Part shown: positions 1-5,196 of the stretch, piece by piece
Layout of the letters: the number at the start of each line of letters is the position of its first letter
Position numbering within the stretch: the stretch's first letter is position 1
Origin: Prevotellaceae bacterium
Lineage (GTDB): Bacteria; Bacteroidota; Bacteroidia; Bacteroidales; Bacteroidaceae
Direction of reading: 5' to 3'
DNA: 5,196 nt
NCBI GenBank assembly: GCA_021204715.1
Contig: JAJPYW010000277.1
Span: 1 to 5,196, forward strand
Notes under the pieces: generated by a model
Database searches by the model: none
The model's input: only the letters and a program-made list of their open reading frames with translations
Told to the model about the DNA's origin: nothing
Made by a program: the position numbers and the translations under genes

Positions 1-61
1 ATTCATGCTAATTATCGTTAACCGTATGCAGATTCTTTATCATAGTTCATAGCACATACGG

Positions 62-98
62 AAGCGCTTCGATAAGATGCATGCAAGCGCTTCGATAA
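62..98. repeat. Two direct copies of AAGCGCTTCGATAA, 23 bp apart
   Basis: The sequence AAGCGCTTCGATAA occurs at 62-75 and again, identically, at 85-98, so the copies have a 23-base period. Each copy begins with the self-complementary octamer AAGCGCTT; in the first copy the palindrome extends to GAAGCGCTTC (61-70). The 9-base spacer contains the overlapping palindromes ATGCAT and GCATGC (77-84). Two identical elements spaced about two helical turns apart are typical of regulator binding sites, and AraC-family proteins often use direct repeats. Assigning them to the adjacent HTCS is inference. Confidence 0.6.
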
Positions 99-158
99 AA
101 ACCAAGAATTCGAGTTTATAAACAGCATGGAACACAGTGCTTGTAGCGCCCCCTTGGG

Positions 159-175
159 GAAGCGTCCGCCGCTTC
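159..175 (-). other. Small GC-rich hairpin just after the HTCS stop
   Basis: GAAGCG (159-164) and CGCTTC (170-175) form a 6-bp stem around a 5-base loop, starting 5 bases beyond the HTCS stop codon in the direction of transcription. A second short potential stem, CCCC/GGGG, lies next to it (150-159). No T tract follows on the minus strand, so it is not a standard intrinsic terminator. It may stabilise the 3' end of the HTCS mRNA or be fortuitous. The GAAGCG core is shared with the direct repeats at 61-93. Confidence 0.3.
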
Positions 176-180
176 AATTG

Positions 181-3100
181 TTATCCTTGCGAGGCGGCGA
201 AGTCGCCGGGCTTCACGCCGAACTGCTTTTGGAAGCACTTGGTGAAGTAAGAGGGGGTGTTGAAGCCCACCATGTAGCATATCTCGTTGATGCGGTACTT
301 GTTCTGGCGCAACAGCACGGCGGCGCGCTTCAAGCGCGCCACTTGAATGAGCTCGTTGGGCGTGACGTCGGCCACTGCCTTGATTTTGGCAAAGAGGCTG
401 GAACGGCTGATGCACAGCTCGGCGGCGAGGAAATCGACCGTCAACTCGGGGTTGGAGAAGTTCTCTTCAATGACATGGTTCAGGCGTGCAAGGAAGCTGT
501 CGTCGGTGGCGTTGCGCGCGATGGTGGTGAGGGGTACCAAGGGCATCTTCGAGAACTTGGCGCGCAGCATGCCCCTGAGCTCGGTGAGGTTGTGGATGCA
601 GGCTTCCAAGTATTGCACCGAGAAAGGCTTCTCAATGTAGATGTCGGCTCCGCAGTCCATGCCGGCTATCTTCGAGGGGGTGTCGGTGCGCGCGGTGAGC
701 AGTATGAAGGGAATGTGGCTGGTTTTCCAGTCGGCGCGCACCGCCCGGCACAGCTGCACGCCGTCCATGCGGGGCATCATCCAGTCGCTCACGATGAAGG
801 CCACGTCGTTGGCTTGGAGCAACTCCAAGGCCGCCTGTCCGTCTTCGGCCACGAGTATGGTGTAGCGGTCGGAGAAAATGCTCGAAAGGAAGTAGGACAT
901 GTCGTGGTTGTCCTCCACGATGAGCATGGTGGAGCGTTCTTTGGAGGCTTTGGAGGCGGTGCTTTCTTGCAGGATGTCTATGGGCGCCTCTTGCAAGGCG
1001 GCGTCGGCCGGAACGGTTTGCTGGGGCGCCGCGTCTTGCTCTATGGGCAGGGTAACGGTGAACGTGGAGCCTTTGCCCGGCTCGGAGATGACGTGTATGC
1101 CGCCCCCGTGCATGGCCACGATGCTCTTTACGATGCTCAGCCCCAAGCCCGTTCCGGGCATCTCGCCGGTGCCGCGGTAGAAGGGCTTGAATATCTTGTC
1201 TTGTTCTTCACGGGCGATGCCCATGCCGTTGTCGGCCACGGCGATTTCATAGACTTGGCGGTCTTCGTGCACCTTGCAGGATACGTCCACACGGTCTTTG
1301 GTGTACTTGCCGGCGTTGGTCAAGAGGTTGCTCACCACCTTGGTGAGGGCCTCTTCATCGGCCATGACGCGGATGCGCTCTTGGGGGCAGCTTACCGTAA
1401 GTTGGGCGCCGCTCTGCTCGATGGTGGGACGGAAGCGGCCGCACACACCCTGCAGCAGCGAGGGCAGGTCAATCCAAACGAAACGCAGGTCTACTTTCTC
1501 TTGCTCCACCTTGCGGAAGTCGAGTAGCTGGTTGATGAGGAAGAGCAGGCGCCGGCTGTTGCTGTTGATGATGCGCAGGTCTTCGCGCACGGCGGCGGGC
1601 AACTGCGTGCCCGAAGTCATGATTTTCTCGAGCGGGCCGATAATGAGCGACACGGGGGTACGTATCTCATGGGCGATGCGGGTGAAGAAGTTGATTTTGG
1701 CCTCGTGCACCTCATGCTCTTTGGCGGCGTTGAGCCGTTCTATCTCCTCGGCCTGCCGCTTTTTGACACGCTGCAACACATACCATACCACCCACAGGAT
1801 AATGGCCAAGGCCAACACCACGTAGGCTATCTTGAAGCCCAAGGTAAAGTAGAACGGGGGATGGATGACTATCAGGAGCGAGCAACCCTCTTCGTTCCAC
1901 ACGCCGTCGTTGTTGGTGCCTTTCACTTGGAACAGATACTTTCCGGCGGGCAGGTTGGTGTAAGTGGCTTTGTGGTGTGAGCCCACGTTGTTCCACGCTT
2001 TGTCGAAGCCTTCCAAGCGGTAGGAGAACTGGTTCTTGCCGGGCACGCAATAGCTCAAGGCGGCGAAAGAGAGGCTGAAGACGTTCTCCCGGTAGCTTAA
2101 GTCAAGGCGGGAGGCACCCACCAAGCTCGCCTTGAGCAAGCCGCCGCCCACGGCCACTTCTTTGTTGAACACTTCCAAGCCGGTAATGAAGACAGGCGGC
2201 ACATGGCGGTTGGTCTTTATCTTGTAGGGATAGAAGGCGTTGATGCCGTTCACCGAGCCGATGTATATCTTCCCGTCGGAGGCTTTCAGCCCGGCGTTGG
2301 GCATGAACTGGTTGCTTTGCAGGCCGTCGTCTTTCATGAAGACTTTGCAGCCGTCGCCGGGCAGATAGCGCACCAAGCCTTGGGTGGTGGTCATCCAAAG
2401 GACGTGCTGGTCCTCGACGATGTAGCAGATGTCGTTGCCGGGGATGGTGAGTGCCACGGGTTCGAAGCGGCCTTCGGCAGGCAGGTAGCGGCACAAGCCG
2501 TTCATGGTGCCTATCCAATAGATGCTGTCGCCGGAGGTGTACATGCAGTTCACTTGGTCGGCAGGCAAGGCGCCGGCGGTGTTTTCCGTGGTGTATTGTG
2601 TCCACTCGCCGCTGTCGGGGTTGTACTTGAAGAGCCCCTTTCCTTGGGTGGAAAGCCACAGGTTGCCGGCGGCGTCTTCATCGATGTCGATGACTATCAC
2701 GTTCAAGGTCTTTATGCGGGTGAAATCGTCGCTTGCAGGGTTATAGCGGTTCAGACCGCTCATCGTGGCTACCCACACGCGCCCCCTGCTGTCTTTGTAG
2801 ATGGCGTAGGAACTGGAGCTGTCCAAGCTGCCGGGCGCGGCGGTTTTGTTGTAGTTGCGGAAGCGGCCGCTCTTGGTGTCGAGCACGTTCACGCCGCCGG
2901 TATAGGTGCCTATCCACAGGTCGTCGCCGTCCATGGCAAGGGCGTGCACGTTGTAGAAGGGCGAGGCGAGGCCTTTGGGCACGTAGTGGGTGAAGCGTTC
3001 CTCTTGGGGGCAGTAACGGCTCAGGCCGCCGTCGTCGGAGGATATCCATATATGGCCCGCCCCGTCTTCGCAAAAGCCACCCACCACCATGCCGTTCACC

Positions 3101-4146
3101 GCTTCGGCGCCGGGCAGCGTGTTGAAGCTCTCGAACTGCTCGGTGTGGGGCGCTATGTAGTTCACGCCGCCGTAATAGGTGCCTATCCACACGCCGCCTT
3201 CCACGTCTTTCATCAAGGGATAGACGAAGCGGTTGGAGAGGGCGTAGGGGTTGGCGGCGTCCTCCACGAACGACTTGTATTCGCCCGTGACGGTGTGGAA
3301 CAGCAACAGCCCGTCGTCGGAACCCACGAGCAGCTGCTGCGGGCCGTAGACAAGCAATGAATGGATGTGGGTGACGCCTCCCGCTTGCGAGGGATGCAGG
3401 TAGGTGGTGACGTTGCCCGTGTAGCGGTCAAGGCGTTGCAAGCCGTTCTCCCACGTGCCCAACCACAGGTATTGGTCGCCGTCTTGCACCATCACCAAGG
3501 AGCGGCAGTCGTAACCTGCCTTGTCATAATGGGGCTCGACGGGCTTGAAGCGGCCTTCGGCTTTGTCTAATTTCAGCAGGGGCTGTGTTCCCCACACGCT
3601 CATGGTCCATATCTGGTTCTCGGTGTCTACGTAAACGCTCGACATGAGTCCGCCGTTCTCTTCAAAGGGGAAGCGGTAGAGGTTGCCCGCGGCCACGTTG
3701 TAGCGGAAGAGGCCTTGCCCCATGGTGGTTATCCAAAGGTTGCCGTCCATGTCGGGCACTATCTGGTTCACCCGTGAATGGATGTCTTCACCGCCGTCGT
3801 CGGTGGCGGCTTGGGTGAAGCGCGTGAACGACTCCGACTCGTAGCTGAAGAGGTAAACGCCCTCTTCGGTGCCCACCCACAGACGGGTGCCGTCGTCGTG
3901 CAGCGCGGTAATGAACGAGGCGGCCGTGCCGCAACGGAACGTCTTGACGGCGTTGCCGTCGTAGCGGTCCAAGCCTTCGTTGGTGCCTATCCATATAAAG
4001 CCGCGGCTGTCCTGCACAATGTCCCTGACGGTGTTGGACGACAAGCCGTCTTCCACCGACAAGCGGCGGAAGCGGAAGTCGCCGGCAGCGTGTGTGGCAC
4101 ACGCCGCCATGTATAAGCAAAGGAGTATGAACAGCCAGCGTTTCAT
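181..4146 (-). CDS. Hybrid two-component system regulator (HTCS): sensor kinase, receiver and AraC-type activator in one protein
   Basis: This is a complete 1321-residue protein, a normal length for the family. Domains in order: an N-terminal signal sequence (about 1-21, KRW then a hydrophobic core); fourteen Reg_prop-type propeller blades with WIGT-like cores at about residues 52, 90, 138, 180, 228, 273, 320, 367, 411, 458, 497, 544, 584 and 628, which suits two seven-bladed propellers; a Y_Y_Y domain (about 690-765); one membrane helix (about 770-792); and a charged, probably coiled-coil linker. The HisKA H-box is FFTRIAHEIRTP, with His826. The ATPase has an N-box NLLTNAGKYT, a DNGMGI and a GTGLGLSIVK motif. 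The receiver has Glu1078/Asp1079, phospho-acceptor Asp1121, Thr1151 and Lys1173. An AraC-type double HTH covers about 1222-1320. All key residues are present, so it should be functional. In known HTCS proteins the propellers bind an oligosaccharide in the periplasm and the HTH activates a polysaccharide-utilisation locus; the ligand here is unknown. ATG at 4146 is preferred over an in-frame GTG at 4155, because that GTG lies within the SD-like AAGGTG. Confidence 0.96.
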   Translation of the reverse strand: MKRWLFILLCLYMAACATHAAGDFRFRRLSVEDGLSSNTVRDIVQDSRGFIWIGTNEGLDRYDGNAVKTFRCGTAASFITALHDDGTRLWVGTEEGVYLFSYESESFTRFTQAATDDGGEDIHSRVNQIVPDMDGNLWITTMGQGLFRYNVAAGNLYRFPFEENGGLMSSVYVDTENQIWTMSVWGTQPLLKLDKAEGRFKPVEPHYDKAGYDCRSLVMVQDGDQYLWLGTWENGLQRLDRYTGNVTTYLHPSQAGGVTHIHSLLVYGPQQLLVGSDDGLLLFHTVTGEYKSFVEDAANPYALSNRFVYPLMKDVEGGVWIGTYYGGVNYIAPHTEQFESFNTLPGAEAVNGMVVGGFCEDGAGHIWISSDDGGLSRYCPQEERFTHYVPKGLASPFYNVHALAMDGDDLWIGTYTGGVNVLDTKSGRFRNYNKTAAPGSLDSSSSYAIYKDSRGRVWVATMSGLNRYNPASDDFTRIKTLNVIVIDIDEDAAGNLWLSTQGKGLFKYNPDSGEWTQYTTENTAGALPADQVNCMYTSGDSIYWIGTMNGLCRYLPAEGRFEPVALTIPGNDICYIVEDQHVLWMTTTQGLVRYLPGDGCKVFMKDDGLQSNQFMPNAGLKASDGKIYIGSVNGINAFYPYKIKTNRHVPPVFITGLEVFNKEVAVGGGLLKASLVGASRLDLSYRENVFSLSFAALSYCVPGKNQFSYRLEGFDKAWNNVGSHHKATYTNLPAGKYLFQVKGTNNDGVWNEEGCSLLIVIHPPFYFTLGFKIAYVVLALAIILWVVWYVLQRVKKRQAEEIERLNAAKEHEVHEAKINFFTRIAHEIRTPVSLIIGPLEKIMTSGTQLPAAVREDLRIINSNSRRLLFLINQLLDFRKVEQEKVDLRFVWIDLPSLLQGVCGRFRPTIEQSGAQLTVSCPQERIRVMADEEALTKVVSNLLTNAGKYTKDRVDVSCKVHEDRQVYEIAVADNGMGIAREEQDKIFKPFYRGTGEMPGTGLGLSIVKSIVAMHGGGIHVISEPGKGSTFTVTLPIEQDAAPQQTVPADAALQEAPIDILQESTASKASKERSTMLIVEDNHDMSYFLSSIFSDRYTILVAEDGQAALELLQANDVAFIVSDWMMPRMDGVQLCRAVRADWKTSHIPFILLTARTDTPSKIAGMDCGADIYIEKPFSVQYLEACIHNLTELRGMLRAKFSKMPLVPLTTIARNATDDSFLARLNHVIEENFSNPELTVDFLAAELCISRSSLFAKIKAVADVTPNELIQVARLKRAAVLLRQNKYRINEICYMVGFNTPSYFTKCFQKQFGVKPGDFAASQG

Positions 4147-4152
4147 AAGCGG

Positions 4153-4158
4153 CACCTT
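4153..4158 (-). promoter_or_regulatory. SD-like AAGGTG that decides the HTCS start
   Basis: On the minus strand AAGGTG lies 6 bases before the ATG at 4146, a suitable ribosome-binding distance. The alternative in-frame GTG start (4153-4155) is the end of this motif and so is unlikely to be used. Many Bacteroidales genes initiate without a strong SD, so the site is suggestive rather than certain. A 5-bp complement (CACCT at 4166-4170 on the minus strand) could pair with it. Confidence 0.45.
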
Positions 4159-4171
4159 GTGGTTGAGGTGT

Positions 4172-4203
4172 TAAAGATAGTGTTTTCAGGTGGTATGGAG
4201 AAA
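4172..4203 (-). promoter_or_regulatory. Candidate Bacteroides-type promoter of the HTCS gene
   Basis: On the minus strand TATCTTTA (4172-4179) matches seven of the eight positions of the Bacteroides -7 consensus TAnnTTTG (two of them unconstrained), with A in place of the final G. The expected -33 TTTG position, 20 bases further upstream, is filled by TTTC (4200-4203), formed by the end of the preceding terminator's T tract. Transcription would begin around 4165, giving a leader of about 20 bases. The -33 match is weak, so this is a candidate only. A strong terminator before it makes a separate promoter for the HTCS necessary unless there is read-through. Confidence 0.35.
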
Positions 4204-4238
4204 AAAACCGTCTGTTTTCCTTTGCGGAAAACAGACGG
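4201..4238 (-). terminator. Strong intrinsic terminator between the two genes
   Basis: Two perfectly complementary 13-base arms (4208-4220 and 4226-4238, core CCGTCTGTTTTCC) enclose a 5-base loop. Read on the minus strand, the stem is followed directly by seven T residues (4207-4201). It begins 6 bases after the TGA of the upstream gene, as expected for its terminator. The plus strand has no comparable T tract after the stem (it reads TATAAATC), so it works mainly for leftward transcription. Confidence 0.93.
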
Positions 4239-4244
4239 TATAAA

Positions 4245-5196
4245 TCAGAACTGCAAAGTAAGTTCGATAGTCACTTTATACTGCACGCCGTCCTTCACAT
4301 AGACCAACGCCGGCTTGATGGTGTAGCTTTGACCGGCCACACTCATGCCGGGGAAGTGCCCGTAGGTGAGGACGAAGGAGTCTGCGTCATACTCCACCCA
4401 AATGGGGTCGCCGTCGTTCCAAGAACCCACGTAGCCGCCGGCCGTGCAATAGAAGCCGACGTTGGCGGTGTAGGTATAGGACATCGTGCCGTCGGGCTGC
4501 TCCAAGCCGAAGGCTATCTTTCCTTCCGTAGGCGTAACGGTGGTGCCGTTGGCTATGGTCAGCGTGTTGCTGCTGATGGCCGAAGGCTGCATGACGAAGG
4601 CTTGTGCCACTTGCTGCAGGTAGCCCGTCTCCTCCAAATCGATGGTACCCAATGTGTAGTCATCCGAAGAGGCGTCGCACGACAAGGTGAAGTTCAACGT
4701 GGTGCTTTCGGGGTCTTTGGTGGTGTCGAGCGTGAAGTTGCCTTTCAGGTCGGTGCCGGTGAACATCACTTTGTAAGGCCACTGGTTGTCGGTGAGCTCG
4801 CTCTCGTCCCAAGGATGCACGGCATACTGCGTGGGGCATCCCATGACAACGAACCACAGGTACTCGGTACCGGCAGGCACTGTAAAGGTGGCGGTGCCCG
4901 ATACGTTGCTGTACACGTCGCCGTATTGACGGGTACCGTCACCAAGCAACGCCACAAAGCTGTACTTCCAACCCTTTATGGCGCTGAGGCCGGATCCGGA
5001 GTTGTAGGCAGAGCGTGTGCCGGCAATGGACTCGCTCATCATGTACTCGCCGGGGTCGCCCGATGCAAGGGAAGAACCGGGATTGAGACCTTCAAAGGAG
5101 GCGGTGACGGTGGTGCCGGCATCGGGCACATTCAGCGGAACGACGTTGAAGCCGGTGGTGCCGGGGCAGTTGGCGTAGGCCACTTGGTAGTAGCCG
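4245..5196 (-). CDS. Probable secreted protein, DUF6055/DUF4859-like C-terminal part (5' end outside the window)
   Basis: The reading frame is open to the right edge. The 316 residues seen are the C-terminal part of a longer protein. An in-frame GTG at 5181-5183 is not a credible start, as no signal sequence follows it and the frame continues upstream with GYYQ. The first part (visible residues about 14-155) contains GFNVVPLNVPDAGTTV, GWKYSFVALLGDGTRQYGDV, EYLWFVVMG and HPWDESELTDNQWPYKVMFTG. I recall similar strings from Bacteroidales secreted proteins with DUF6055. The last part (about 170-316), with FGLEQPDGTMSY, a TAN...GF motif, SWNDGDPIWVEYD, GHFPGMSVAGQSYTIKPALVY and a final run of beta strands, resembles DUF4859. 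Both assignments are from memory, not a search. The composition is rich in Thr, Gly, Ser and aromatic residues, with few Lys, which fits a beta-sandwich protein outside the cytoplasm. No catalytic motif is visible and I cannot state a function. The gene ends in its own terminator. Confidence 0.85.
   Translation of the reverse strand, partial: GYYQVAYANCPGTTGFNVVPLNVPDAGTTVTASFEGLNPGSSLASGDPGEYMMSESIAGTRSAYNSGSGLSAIKGWKYSFVALLGDGTRQYGDVYSNVSGTATFTVPAGTEYLWFVVMGCPTQYAVHPWDESELTDNQWPYKVMFTGTDLKGNFTLDTTKDPESTTLNFTLSCDASSDDYTLGTIDLEETGYLQQVAQAFVMQPSAISSNTLTIANGTTVTPTEGKIAFGLEQPDGTMSYTYTANVGFYCTAGGYVGSWNDGDPIWVEYDADSFVLTYGHFPGMSVAGQSYTIKPALVYVKDGVQYKVTIELTLQF

Larger units (their letters stand above)
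1..180. other. Intergenic region beyond the HTCS stop codon
   Basis: This AT-rich stretch at the left edge carries no credible gene. It contains a 14-base direct repeat (62-75 and 85-98), a 7-base inverted repeat CCGTATG/CATACGG (22-28 and 55-61, about 26 bases apart), and a small GC-rich hairpin (159-175) right after the HTCS stop. I looked on both strands for a Bacteroides-type promoter (TTTG, then about 20 bases, then TAnnTTTG) and found no convincing match. The drop in GC near base 120 marks the change from coding to non-coding DNA. It may be the upstream region of a leftward gene outside the window. Confidence 0.7.

Noticed and set aside
22..61. Inverted repeat CCGTATG / CATACGG
   Set aside because: The arms are only 7 bases with a 26-base loop and no T tract. 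This could easily arise by chance, so it is noted only within the intergenic entry.
127..1527. Long open frame of 466 codons on the plus strand
   Set aside because: It lies wholly opposite the kinase, receiver and HTH part of the HTCS apart from its first bases. Its translation is a low-complexity Gly/Val/His/Ala-rich string with no domain, as expected for the antisense of a GC-rich gene.
2203..3360. Open frame of 385 codons on the plus strand
   Set aside because: It is antisense to the propeller region. The repeated GAYPH/GGYPH-like strings in its translation are simply the reverse reading of the WIGT blade codons.
2506..3993. Exact 12-base repeats GGTGCCTATCCA at 2506-2517, 2905-2916, 3178-3189 and 3982-3993
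   Set aside because: On the minus strand each encodes Trp-Ile-Gly-Thr, the core of a propeller blade. They are explained by protein repeats and irregularly spaced, so they are not a separate DNA element.
4153..4155. GTG as the HTCS start codon, giving three extra residues (MPL)
   Set aside because: This GTG is part of the SD-like AAGGTG and is followed nine bases later by an ATG that directly precedes a standard Lys-Arg signal sequence.
5181..5183. GTG as the start of the right-hand gene
   Set aside because: The frame continues without a stop to the window edge and no signal peptide follows this codon, so the true start lies outside the window.

Overview
The window looks like part of a Bacteroidota (Bacteroidales-type) chromosome. 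The main evidence is a complete hybrid two-component system (HTCS) regulator. This one-polypeptide architecture has a 14-blade periplasmic propeller, a Y_Y_Y domain, one membrane helix, a histidine kinase, a receiver and an AraC-type HTH, and it is characteristic of gut Bacteroides relatives that use it to sense glycans. The coding DNA is visibly GC-rich, with many G/C third positions, while the non-coding ends are AT-rich. That suggests a higher-GC member of the order rather than a typical low-40s-%GC Bacteroides, but I cannot name a species.

Layout, all on the minus strand. Reading in the direction of transcription (right to left), the window opens inside the 3' part of a gene whose start lies beyond the right edge (5196 down to 4245). 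Its product is a probable secreted protein resembling the C-terminal regions of Bacteroidales proteins carrying DUF6055 and DUF4859 domains. A near-perfect intrinsic terminator follows the stop codon (4201-4238). The HTCS gene then starts at 4146, behind a very short intergenic region that holds a candidate Bacteroides-type promoter and an SD-like AAGGTG, and runs to its stop at 181. The last 180 bases (1-180) have no gene. They contain a small GC-rich hairpin just after the HTCS stop and a 14-base direct repeat, AAGCGCTTCGATAA, at 62-75 and 85-98. This repeat is the most interesting non-coding signal in the window.

How the parts may work together (inference): the HTCS senses an oligosaccharide in the periplasm and its AraC domain activates a nearby glycan-use locus. 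No SusC/SusD pair, glycoside hydrolase or other polysaccharide-utilisation gene is visible, so the regulated genes must lie outside the window. The direct repeat just past the HTCS gene is a reasonable candidate operator for a neighbour to the left. The secreted protein to the right is separated by a strong terminator, so it is probably a separate transcription unit.

I found no RNA genes, CRISPR arrays, insertion sequences or attachment sites. No clearly new system is demonstrable from this window alone.
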